NCBI GenBank assembly: GCA_963070105.1
Contig: OY718804.1
Location: 9,090,317-9,154,316, forward strand
Origin: Litomosoides sigmodontis
Taxonomy: Eukaryota; Nematoda; Chromadorea; Rhabditida; Onchocercidae
Direction of reading: 5' to 3'
DNA length: 64,000 bases
In this document: in pieces, positions 43,804-60,429 of the stretch
Numbering within the stretch: position 1 is the stretch's first letter
Layout: each line of letters opens with the position of its first letter
The notes under the pieces: generated by a model
Seen by the model: only the letters and a program-made list of their open reading frames with translations
Told to the model about the DNA's origin: nothing
Databases searched by the model: none
Program-made: the position numbers and the translations under genes

Positions 43804-45686
43804 ATGCCGCCCAAATTCGATCCGAGCGAAATCAAAATTGGTAAGTGCGATATTTCCCAATAAGCCTCGATTGTCTTAGTTTGATTTGAATTCGTTGGAT
43901 CGAATGTTGCTGATTGCATTTACGTGGAATCGAGCGATCGTGTAATAGTTTGGATTCATTTGTTTAAATTCTCTCAATCGGGGGTTTAGCTTCCCTTTTA
44001 ATTGAATTTAAGTCAGAGAAAATCAAACTGCTTGCAATGTGCGCATGCATACGTGCACATGTGAATGTGCGTGTATGGCCATATCTGACCACTGAAATGT
44101 GGTGTTGCACTGCAACGTATGTGGAGGGCAAAATTGTGTTTTGTAGGTGTAATCTATTTAGAGTACAAGTATGAGTGGAAAATTAATAAATTGCATTTTC
44201 GTTTTAGTTTATCTGCGTTGTGTTGGCGGTGAAGTTGGTGCTACATCCGCTTTGGCACCGAAAGTTGGACCACTTGGCTTGGTAGAGGAGTTTTTTGCAG
44301 TTTTCTTGTGCTTCCTTCCGTATTCAGCTTATTCTTTATAGGACTTTCCTCTCATCATTTTTAATTTATTGGGGAATTTAAGGATGGGAATTTTACTGGT
44401 GTATTGACTTGAAGGTTCACTTTTTGTTGTTAACATTTGCAAGTTTTTCAGTCACCGAAAAAAATTGGTGATGACATAGCGAAAGCGACGCAAGATTGGA
44501 AAGGTCTAAAGGTAACATGCAAGTTGACGATCCAGAACCGTGTAGCCAAAATAGATGTAGTACCGAGCGCAGCATCGTTACTTATCAAAGAGTTGAAAGA
44601 ACCTGCACGGGATCGGAAAAAGGTTAAAAACGGTATGCGACAACACGTCATGTTAATATGCAATTCAAAAAGGAAATAGGGAAAGGGAAGAGTAGAGACA
44701 AACAGAAACCAACGCGTTGTGGCGTTCATTTGTCCATCTATCTATAGGCGGAGGGTCGGGTGACCAGCGCACGGTCCCCATCCCCCAGTCATTTTCGGTT
44801 ACTGAAGTCTTTCTTTAGGCTTTGCAATTGAAAAGACTGGTAACCGTTTTTCGGGTCAGCAACGAAATCGGTAAGCCCCCAAGCAACGTTTCCAGCGCAA
44901 ATTAAAGGAATTGTAAAATATTTCCATGAGTGCACAAATGTTTGTACAATGATTATATATGAAGCCGGTAAATAAGCTAGGGGGAAGACCCGATTAGCGG
45001 TTTTGGATATTTCTTGAAGGTGCATTTTGTAGAGGCAAAGGTCCAAGCAGTTCCTAAGCTGGCTGATTTTAAAATAGGTAGAGAATGATGCAAACGCAGA
45101 GCAGTTTACAGCTTATTGTGAGTGCATGTATATGTGTTAGATTCAAAGGGTTCCTGGATCGGTAGGGCATGAAAAAATAGGTTGAGAAAAGTATGTGGAT
45201 TCTTCTAAGTTAGCTTTGGTCGTTGCCAAACATTCGTATAATCAATAAAATATCATAAGTTTATACCCTTGTTTTCTCTTGTTTTTTCGTTGGAGCAGGT
45301 TCTTTATGTTTCAATTAAAGGACTGTGAGTGCAACTTAACTTATAGTTGAATAACAAAATTTCAGTAAAACACAGTGGTGATCTCACCGTGGAACAAGTT
45401 ATCAACATTGCACGGCAAATGCGACCTCGTTCGATGGCGAAGAAATTAGAAGGCACTGTAAAGGAAATACTGGGTATGCGTTTCTCGTATACGTGTTCGT
45501 GTGTGATGCTTGCTTTTCGAGAAAAAAATTTTGATATATGATGGTTATTGGTGTAAGCTTTCATGGAATCGAAATTCATTGTTTGCAGGTACTGCCCAAT
45601 CGGTTGGTTGCACCGTAAATGGACAGCATCCGCATGATATAGTTGATGCCATACGTAGTGGCGAAATCGTCATTCCGGAGGACTAA
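43804..45686 (+). CDS. RPL12: 60S ribosomal protein L12 (uL11)
   Basis: Component of the large-subunit stalk base that contacts the GTPase-associated rRNA. Exons: 43804-43840, 44208-44281, 44452-44632, 45366-45473, 45589-45686; 165 residues, exactly the usual length. Characteristic stretches are [83 protein letters not shown] and the end [12 protein letters not shown]. Introns are large for a ribosomal protein gene, especially the third (733 bases), which contains a GC-richer segment with a strong hairpin. A canonical AATAAA lies 62 bases after the stop. Confidence 0.98.
44797..44845 (+). other. Inverted repeat (hairpin) in RPL12 intron 3
   Basis: GGTTAC (44797-44802) pairs with GTAACC (44840-44845), and AGTCTTT (44806-44812) pairs with AAAGACT (44832-44838), leaving a loop of about 19 bases and small asymmetric bulges. 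The surrounding segment (about 44690-44910) is more GC-rich than the rest of the intron. Ribosomal protein introns often host snoRNAs, but I do not see convincing C/D or H/ACA boxes, so no RNA class is assigned. Confidence 0.55.
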
Positions 45687-47477
45687 GTGACGAATGTGTT
45701 TTTTCACTCTTTTTTTGCGTTGTTTGAAATTGAATTGAGTTTTCCTGAATAAATGTTGGCCTTTTTTGTACAGCTTTTCCGTGATCATGTAGTGAGACTG
45801 AATGACTGGCTTGACGACAATAGACAGTTTTGAAAAGTGCTGTATGCAATGCACTTTTTCGGTTTGAGAGATGCAAGTGTCGAGTACACGGGAAATGTCC
45901 ATATTTGCTGCGCTTTTCTGTTCGGTTTAGAAATTGGGGTGTGTTTTACAACTGCGTTGTAATCATTGGCTGATAAGGTCTAATTTAAGGGTAGTTGAGC
46001 GTTTTTAGTGGGCAGTGTGGTAGCAGTATGGGATGAGGTCTTGGTCGAATGTTCAGTGTTAATAGGTTAAGAGGAATTTATGGCATGTCGGATATGCCAC
46101 GGGAAATTTGGCTAGACCTTTTTGAGGTTTGGAAGTAGTGAGTGAACAAGTACATCAATGTATATACCCGTCGCCTGAAGATCGGACATGTGCGGGAAAT
46201 GTACGTTTTAGGGGGTAAATTCATTTTCAATGGAGAGCCATCATCAGTCGAAGTACTTTTATAGAGCCTTCTGAATCTGCTAGTATTGATTATATTCTTA
46301 AGAAATGAAGAGGCACGCTTGTGAATAATAGGTTATGTTAACATGAAATTCAAAAGGAAGGACTGATAAGGCAAGCAGAACAGAAAAAGGTTCATATCAG
46401 TGTCGTTTCTTTGTTCACAATTCAATGTGAGCTAAAAATTTCTGGTTTGTGTCATCACTGATAAGAGTGTTTTTTTTTCGTTTCTTTCCCACTTGGAAGT
46501 TTGCAATCTTACCGATGGGCATGTTTAGTTTGGAGTACGGAAAACATTTTAGAAGATCTTCGAAAGTGCTTTGCAAAATTAAATATTTTTGCTGTAGGTT
46601 TTCTGATCATTATGGTTTGTGGTTAGTTAGCAAATGAAGAAAAATATCCGACCTATTTAGGGACAAAGACGGAGAGAACTGTGAACTGCAAAAATGTATG
46701 GTATGGCGGTTTTCTTTGACTCCAACTTTTTTATTTTGTAGTTTTGGAAAGTACGGATTAATAATGTGAGGATGAACAGGAAAGAGAAGGATGAAAGTTT
46801 TATTTGTGAAGCAATTCATTCAATCCTATATTTTACTAAGGTAGCTGGTAGTTGATCTCCGAATAATAGGAAGATAGCGGATATAGAGCTGTTGGGTGCA
46901 GAAGTTCTTAAATTGGGAGAAATTTTTCAGAAAATTAAAGGAAACTGCATTTTGTGTTTTGTGCGGTGCGGTCGATCAGTTGAATTTTAAACAAATGATC
47001 TCTCCATTTTATCTCGTGTTGCTGTATAAATTCCATGATTGAAAATAGGTCGCTTATGGAATTTGTTTCTAATTATAATTAACTGAAATAATTTTTTTAA
47101 GGCTAATTTCCAAACAGTTAAACAATTTGATGAGGAAGTAACTGTTCGAAATGTTAAAATTGTAATTTTCTTCCTTCAAACAGCAGTTTGGTTGTTTTTA
47201 GATCTTTCAATATTTCGAAACAGTTATTTCCTCCTTCTGTCTCTCTCTCTCTCTCTTTCTCTCTCTCCCTTTATTCTTGTAGAGGAGGAAATAACTGTTT
47301 TTCAACATCTTATACACATGTACGTATTTGTTTGTCTGTTTATTGTTTTTCTAAATTTTTTTCGTTTTTCGCAAATTTCTTCATCGATTAATTTTAAGAA
47401 GTGCTTACAAAACAAATTATTACCTCTAATTTATTACATTTGTAGACAGTCCAGACATTTTGTTGGAAATATCCGGG
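45687..47477. other. Intergenic region between RPL12 and alkyl-DHAP synthase
   Basis: It contains the RPL12 3' untranslated region at its left end and a C/T-rich tract at about 47231-47270. No exon is supported. An acceptor TTTGTAG at 47439-47445 lies 32 bases before the next start codon. Confidence 0.5.
45748..45753 (+). promoter_or_regulatory. Polyadenylation signal of RPL12
   Basis: Canonical AATAAA, 62 bases downstream of the RPL12 stop codon and followed by a T/G-rich stretch, as expected for 3' end processing. Confidence 0.7.
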
Positions 47478-52500
<5,023 letters not shown>

Positions 52501-53787
52501 TTTATTTTGGCAATTTGAAATGTATGCTTTTCTCACCATTTTTTTAGCTAAATATTTTGTCTGACTTTGTTGTTTGTCCATCTTTTTTATGGTTTTCTTG
52601 TTGTGTTCATTAAACTATCAGAATTATTTTTTTGCATCTACCGTTTTTGGAGATGGAATCGTAATTGATCTGACAGGTACTACTAAATGAAACGACAGAA
52701 GTAGAGATGTGAGATACGTTCTATCTAATTTTATCACTCCTGGAAGCACTATTTTACTCGCAGAAAATGTTACTTATTTTATATCATTTTCTCATGTTCC
52801 TTCATTCCTTCATCTTCAATTACCGTCCATAAAATTATCTGACAACTAAAAAACTGAAAATAAAACTCTGTAACGTTGACTGATTACTTTCGTATAATAA
52901 ATTTATAATTCTAATTGATCGCCTTCTATAGTAATATTTTAGTATCACTGGTAGTTCTAGAACTACATCTTATCTCCGTTTGAATCCTACGTTTTGCTGT
53001 TTTTAAAAATAAAGCTGCTTAGAATTCTTGAGTTTTAAGATGTACTAGCAGGTGTTAGGCCCTTCGCTTACTTCACTTGCTAATTATAGAGTGCATTTGC
53101 AATCATAAGTTGCGCAAGTGAGTTTTTTTCTTTGATTTTCTTATTTGTATTATGTTAAGGTATTTTTTTGTCGAGTCTCAAGAAGTAGTTTAATATGATA
53201 AAATCTTGTACTGTGGTGTTGGTACCAGTAGTCCATCATTATTCAGAAGGAAAAGGGGAATTAGGAAGGGTAGAAATAGCGTAAATACAACGAATGTCGA
53301 CAATTCATTATTAGTTGAGGAATTTCTGCTCATCGATCATTTTGAACGGTTCATCAGTGAACCGAATAATATTCTATAAAATCATTTCAAAAAAAAAACT
53401 GGATTTTTTGATATGAAATGAGCTAGGACTGTGCTTGTTTCCTTGCCTTTTCATTGGAGATACAGGTTAACCAAGAGAAAGGAAGATATCGCTGAGAAAA
53501 CAATTAGTTATTTTTAATAAAAATCGAAAGGTATTCATTCATTCATTGAACAATGAAGGTCGACTTGTCACTGATTACTTTCGCATATTAATTCAAGATT
53601 TCGAGTGAAAATATGAGTTGTGTTTCAGGTTTTCTTCTCCATACACCTTTATGTACATGTATGTACCATGAACTACCATGTAATTTAATGGATTTGTTTA
53701 TCAAGGTAAAATCAGTTATTAGTTATGAAATGAATAATTTTGTTGCATAATTTTAGAGAGGAAAATTCGCATCAAATTTTCAACACA
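52501..53787. other. Intergenic region, no gene recognised
   Basis: AT-rich spacer between same-strand genes. TTTTAG at 53751-53756, 31 bases before the next start codon, is a possible trans-splice or cis-splice acceptor. Confidence 0.5.
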
Positions 53788-56353
53788 ATGCCAATGTTAC
53801 CTTATCACGTTCCGAAAACTTTGAAACATCTAAATGTCACATGTAAGTTTCCTGTATGAGTTTACTTTACTGAAATTTTCTCACCCATCGATCTTCCTGG
53901 TTAACGTGAGTTTTTTCTAAGTGGTCGATGTTTCGTTGTGAGGTTTTATTAGCAATTCATTTCCATTCAATTATCTCTTTCTGTAATTTGTTTGAAATTT
54001 TATGACACTAAAATTTTTGAGGTTTATAAAATGCATGCAATACAAGTAGTGGGGAAATTTTTCAACTCTCTGATTCTACAAAAGCATAAGCGTTGTGGAT
54101 TAGTATTTTTTTGTCTTAAATGACTCTTCTCCTGAATTTTTTTTAGCAGCCTTGACGTCAGTACAAGAACTTCTTCCACCACTGAATGGTAGCCTAAAGA
54201 AGGGTGAATGTGGACGTATTGGTGTTGTTGGTGGCTCACCAGTTTACACCGGAGCACCGTACTTTTCGGCCATTACTGCGCTAAAAGTGGTACTATATCA
54301 GTTTCTGTGCATTTATTTACTTACCCATTTAATACTTCCATTTCCTTTTAGTAAACCCGAATGCTTTATTTGCTCAGTCAATACAACTTAGCCATTTTCA
54401 GTTTTCTTCAATCATAAACTTATTGCTTCATTTTCTGGCTTGTTCTTTTGTTCCTAAACAGAGATAGTGTAAATCTGGAAGAGGTATTTCAGGGTGGAAA
54501 GACAAAGCTATAAGTTTCGTAATCCTTGTCAGCTGTTCTCTCACGCAAAATTCATGAAGTTCGAATGTTTTGACTTTTTACTTTCATTTGAGGTGCACTC
54601 ACTTCAGATCTGCTCATTTTAAATTAGCAATTTCAATACTACTTCCATAAACTTTATTTAGTTGATTAAAAGTTGGAAATTTTTTGTTTTTAGGGATGCG
54701 ATATGGTGCATGTATTTTGTCCATCCGAAGCAGCAAACGTAATCAAAGGATATAGCCCAGAATTAATGGTACATCCATCCTATGATAATGATGCAATTGC
54801 AGAATCGCTACATCGTGTAGATGCATTTATCCTAGGACCAGGTCTTGGAAGGGAGGAAAAAACGTTATCAGTTGTGGAATTTGTGGTTGAATCAGCCAGG
54901 AAAAAAAAAATACCGTGTATCGTGGATGCCGTACGTTGTTTTTTTATACAGTAATATTAATGAATTCATTTGAAAGTTATTTATTTAGCTCATAAAGCAA
55001 TAGCGATTTATTTTTATTTTTTGTTCCTTTTGGGATAACGTTGTGAAACTTATTTGCTTGCATCATAGATTACTGAAAATAAGTCGATCTATTTTACACT
55101 TCCTTGATACAGGCGACTTCAGTAATAATTTGTATTTGTTTAATTTTTATTTCTTGCTACTAGAAAACCTTAAACTGTAATGGCATTTTCATTTTCTATA
55201 TTTTAATTACATTTTGCAATCTTTTGTTTTAGAAATTTTCAATTGGTTGATCGCAATGACGAAATTAATATGATTATTTTCAAATTTAGGATGGTTTATT
55301 TTTGCTTGCCAAGAATTTGAATATTATCCAAGGTTACGAACAAGCAATATTGACGCCAAACCGTTCGGAATTCAATCGTCTCTATCAATCAGCTTTCAAA
55401 GTAGACAAAATTGATAGAGCAAAAATTGAGTCCGGTGAAGCAGCACGCGAATTAGCTAATCATACTGGCTGCACAATACTTCAAAAAGGGCCTCACGATG
55501 TGATTACTAATGGAGAGGAACGTGAGTAAATGGGATTTCTTAGGTTTGAAATTTAAGCTGTATAGAAAGTTCGGAACAGCTGCTTTCGTCTTTAAAAAAA
55601 AATTTTTGGGAAGAATGTTAAGTCATTGTCAATTAGAATAAGCAATACCTTGTGCATAACATAGGCTTAAACTGAACTAATAAAATATCTGTCTTACAGT
55701 TTTATTGCATTACTTTTGTGCTATATGTCGCAGTAAGTAACATAGATCACCTATAATAAAAACTGCTCGCAAGTAAATTAAAGTTATTAAAAAAGTGTTC
55801 TATTTCAGTTTGTCGAGAGGAATCATTTGGTTCACCGAGACGTTGTGGTGGACAGGGAGATTTGCTTTGCGGTGCATTAGCGGTTTTCTCATATTGGGCT
55901 ATTCGGTAAATGTTATTCTCGTTATTTTCGGGAGCATTGTACTAAGCTGTGAAGTCGGTAATTAACCTAATTTTTTGCTTAAATATTGAATAGCACAAGT
56001 TTTTTTTTGAAGTATTGCTAAGTAAATGTTTTTTTCGTCGCAACACCGAAAAAATTACAGCATTACTAAGCAAATAATGAAAATCTCTTAATAATTAATA
56101 ACATTGAAAAGCTATTGATTGTGAAACCATTAAGTTTGAAGGTAAATTTTACGGCATTCCTAAGTTTTTCCAAGTTCATAATTCATTTTTCTGCAGTAAA
56201 AATGATCCGAAACCAATGATTTCTGCCAGTATTGCCGCAAGTCAGCTCATTCGATGGGCGGCAAAAGTATCGTTTGAAGAGAATGGAAGATCATCTACAG
56301 CAAGTGATATGATTGCTGAAATTCCGAGACTGATAAGACTTTGTGAACCATAA
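53788..56353 (+). CDS. NAXD: ADP/ATP-dependent NAD(P)HX dehydratase (YjeF C-terminal/CARKD family)
   Basis: Metabolite-repair enzyme that dehydrates the hydrated cofactors S-NADHX and S-NADPHX back to NAD(P)H. Exons: 53788-53842, 54147-54289, 54694-54930, 55290-55521, 55809-55905, 56197-56353; 306 residues, ribokinase-like fold. Motifs: GRIGVVGGSPVYTGAPYFSA near the N-terminus, VFCPSEAA, AFILGPGLGRE, CIVDADGLFLLA, ILTPNRSEF, TILQKGPHDVI and the nucleotide/catalytic motif CGGQGDLLCGAL (Asp about 240). The second exon could start at 54147 or three bases later, both in phase. The first exon gives only 18 residues before the domain and no clear mitochondrial signal, so a further upstream exon is possible. 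It is convergent with the BAR-domain gene on the other strand. Confidence 0.95.
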
Positions 56354-56938
56354 TTGTCATTCATGTAAATTGTCAATGACATGGTCAGTTCGTTTACACT
56401 GTTGCATTCGGGATTATGAATTTATATAAAGGCGTTGATTGTTTCCATCTAGACAGATCCTCCTGGATTTTTAATTTATTCCATGCATTTCATAGAATTG
56501 CATTATTTCTTTAGGAAATGCCACTCCTCGCAAAAAGCTGTGTGCTGCAACCGGATGTATAATTTAAACCAGCAGTTTTTATGTAAACATTGTCTTTTAG
56601 TATTTGTGAATACCGACCGGGTGCAACTTACATCTAACACATTCCGATAAGTGTAATGTGTAAACTTTGCAAACAATGTATGGTGCATGTGTGTTTGCAT
56701 AGATTTTCAATTTTCTTAATAAACCACTTTAAATTTTGCTTTCAATTTTAAATATTATTTTAGCAGGGAGTGAAAAATAAACGAATGTGTGTATTTTTCA
56801 GCTTCCATTTCTTCGCACGTAATAATCTACTTATTATTAAATGCTACATATTACATGTAAAACAAAATATTTAAAATTTTCTAATTACAATACATCTACA
56901 TTTCCTTTCAGAAACATTCATTTTAATTTATTGACTGA
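56354..56938. other. Spacer between convergent NAXD and BAR-domain genes
   Basis: Contains the 3' untranslated regions of both genes. An AATAAA at 56718-56723 on the plus strand may be the NAXD polyadenylation signal, 365 bases after the stop. Confidence 0.5.
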
Positions 56939-59548
56939 TCATTCGATCGATTTTATATCGATGCATCGTACGCTTTGTTCATGGTATTCATGAAGGACTG
57001 ACCAAAATTCCACAATATCTTTCTGAAAATTATACTAAAATAGTAAATCCCATTCATTAGCTATGTTTGCTCAAACACTTGAGGAGCAGTTGTGTAATGA
57101 AATCAAGCTATTTTGTTAATTTCACTTAATTGCATTATTTCTGCTATTTCATTTATCGAATGAAAATCATACCAAATGAATTGTTTTAATTTTAGGTAAT
57201 TCATTGAGTAAAACAATAGTACGTTGTGCTTGTCCATCAAATTCCTCAACAGCTTGCTCATAAAGTGTAGCATATTTTTCAATTTTTTCTGTTGTATTTG
57301 CTATTTTCACTTCATGTTTCATACGATCCATTTCGGTACGTGCCCTGAGGAACGATCACGTAAGTTCCACTATATTTTCACAATTATGGTAATTAATTCA
57401 GTAATATGCTGGTCAATATGATTGTTGCATTTATTATGGCGATACGATTAATTGTTTGTTCAGGAATTTTTATGTTTCCGTCATAACTGAGCGTATGGCT
57501 GTTTTTTGCAAATATAATAATTTTGAGTTTAAAATTTCAAATTAATTCGTCGATGTAATAACTAGAGAAAGTTCCGCTACGTGAGTTACACCAAACTCTA
57601 TCACTTCTTTAGCACGTTGTTTCGTAGTTGTTCAATTTCAGATTATCACATTTCCGGATAGTCACGTTTAATTGACGAACCGGTTGATTCACTTACTTTT
57701 CGAGTTTTGCTCGTTCATCCATCGATTCCTTATATTCAACTGTGAAAAATCGTCGTAAATGTCGAATTGCTTTACGTCCATTTAGCTAAACTAAAAGTTT
57801 TAGCTTTCAACCAATGAAGAAGCACTTTTCTTTTCTCTGCTAGTGTGGAAAAGAAACTGATTTTTCATTGAAGCAAAATTTATTTAAATTTTCGAGAATT
57901 CTTTTTGAGGAAGTGGACTTCTTGGAAAAATTGAGGAATTTCAAACGAAAACATGTAATTTAGTAAGAGAAGAAAGGATGAGCGTTGAATTTTGCATATG
58001 TTTTATGGCAAAAGATATTTATTTCATTTCCCTCAAAATGCTCATTTTTCGACTATCGAAATCGATGTGATTGGATGGCAATTATGTAGGACAATGTGGA
58101 TAAGTGTGATAATTTACAAGAACTACAAATAATCCAGTAGCACATGCTAGCGTTGATAATGGTAGTAGTTTCATCTGATAGGCATCGACGAGAGAGAAAA
58201 AGGACTCAAAATTAAATTCAATAAAAATTAATTGTTCTAGTGAATAGAAGTGAAAAAATTTTTGCAATAATTGATGTTGAAATTGAAATATTTCTTCAAC
58301 AGCTATGGAAGTGCGACTCGTTTGATTTTCACTAATAGTAGTGTAGTTAATCCGAACTGTATTTCAGGTGGTATTTTAGGAAAATATTGAAAATTACCTG
58401 ATTTTCACGTTGTACTTTGGCTAAATTTTGTGTGATAGAAATGAGTGATTGAATATTTGGAATTTTATCAGTTGGCCAGCAGTTGTACAAAAGAAAGAAC
58501 GCATTTGAAAGTTTCTCGTAGGGATTCTCGTTCGGAGCATCAACAATCTGTAGTGTAACATTTCAGTGAAACACTTTCCACAGCCTAGCACATTGTCACA
58601 CTTCCATTACTTTACTTCAATTACTCGTTCAGCTCGCTGACTGTTTAAGTTGCTGGAAAATCAAGACAAATATTTAATGTTTAATTTTTATATTTTCAAA
58701 ATTTTGCAACAAACATGTTTCTTCTTGTTTAACCGTTTGGATCGGATCGGATAGGATCAGATCAGATCAGATCAGCAAGTGACATACTTTTCCAGTAGCA
58801 ACGGTATTTCTGTTCTGCTGAATGCACGCTTCCAGCTTCTCCACAAGGACATCGTTGCTTTCCTTGTATGTGTCGTAGTGCTTTGTGAGTTCAAGAAATT
58901 CCGGACTCATTTGTGTCTTTTCCAGGCTGCCTGATCGGTCGCCAAACTTTGACCAAAATCGTCGGATGCCACCAGTTTCTTGAATGGAATTGCGAATTTA
59001 ACATTTTCAAAATAATTAGTTGCATGATGTTTGTTGATTATTTATTTCATGCAACTGTTTTTTCCTTCTTTTCTTCATTAATTTCCTTGAAGACCTTAAT
59101 TTCAAATTTTACAAAAAGTTTTTTTTGCTTTCAATTAAAATTTATTGATTAATTTTGCAAAATATTCGCAAACTGACGGAGAAACGAAAATTATTCATTG
59201 GCTTTTTGTCGTTATTTAAACAATTTCTTTTTCTAATTTTAGCAAATTTGAATGCATAAAAGAAAGCACAGACAAATGAATAAGCAATTTTCAAAAAAAA
59301 AAGCAAATGACGACTTGAGAACGAAAAGATTTCAATTTGAGGAAATAGCTTTTTGCAGTATTTTAATTTATAATTCATTCATCACATTTCTTACAAACAT
59401 TTGGTCACTCCTCACGGCTAACAACTGCTGAAATTGCTGTTGAAAGATTGCAAAAGTATCATCGAACAGCAATCATTTCCATTTCCATTCATTTCTTGCT
59501 ATCACCGAAAGCAATGACCAGTGAAAGTGACTAACTTTGCTCGCCCAT
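56939..59548 (-). CDS. BAR-domain protein (BAR_2-like), membrane-curvature family
   Basis: Minus-strand exons: 59536-59548, 58788-58978, 58616-58636, 58398-58547, 57697-57785, 57173-57344, 56939-57022; 239 residues with all phases agreeing. The whole protein is alpha-helical and charged, like an amphiphysin/endophilin-type BAR module that dimerises and binds curved membranes. Characteristic parts are FWSKFGDRSGSLEKT at the N-terminus, FLELTKHYDTYKESND, IQQNRNTV, NPYEKLSNAF, FFTVEYKESMDERAKLEK, ARTEMDRMKHEVK and the end FWSVLHEYHEQS. There is no SH3 domain, unlike endophilin. The first coding exon has only 13 bases (MGEQ plus one base) and the third only 21; both were chosen on phase and splice sites, so they are the least certain parts. 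I recognise the fold, not an exact ortholog. Confidence 0.72.
58738..58777 (+). repeat. GGATC/AGATC pentanucleotide repeat
   Basis: About eight tandem variants of a GATC-containing five-base unit lie in an intron of the BAR-domain gene. No coding role; the unit drifts from GGATC-type to AGATC-type copies along the array. Confidence 0.8.
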
Positions 59549-60248
59549 ACTTCTCCGTCGAAGTGACACTCAGCGGCGCCGCCACTGCCACTCAGTTTAA
59601 TCTAACAATGATTTTCCATATGGAAATTTTTAGTTATTTTATGCGATGTCATTTACGCATAAAATTAAAAAATTACACGTAAAAACGTAAAAATGCAAAT
59701 CTTTCCAAAGATTTTGAAAAGTCAGAAATTGGAATTGTGAAATTTGTATTATTCTTTCATCGAAATTTAATTGGTGTAAATTTTAAAAAACTCTGAGTAA
59801 TTTTAATTATTATTTTTTTAGTGGAAATTCGTTTATCAAATTTAACTGCGAAAATTTACCATACGATCCTTCTTCGCCCTCTTTTTTCGTCTTTTCTCGG
59901 TGTAATTTATGAGCGGAAAGTATTTTTAGCTTTGTGAAACGTCGAAGAGCGATGAAATATAAGGGAGACGTTTGTTGGAATCGGTCCTTCCGACATTCCT
60001 CTCTTCCCAAAACTTCCTTGTAATTAACAAAAGAAAAACTTTCCAGCAAAAATGTTGCTTCGCGTAGCAAACGAAGTAGCACTAATAATAGTAATGATAA
60101 TAACTTTTCCAATTTTTTCTCTTCCCATTCTCTTAATCGCATTTGAGTGCAATTTCCGTCATTACTATTATTATTATCCATTATCATCATTATCACTAAT
60201 TATCATTACTAATTATCGTTATTATTATTGCTGTCATTGCTATCATTG

Positions 60249-60429
<181 letters not shown>

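Noticed and set aside
43551..43919. 122-codon minus-strand open frame overlapping the RPL12 start
   Set aside because: It is antisense to the first RPL12 exon and intron and has no family similarity that I recognise.
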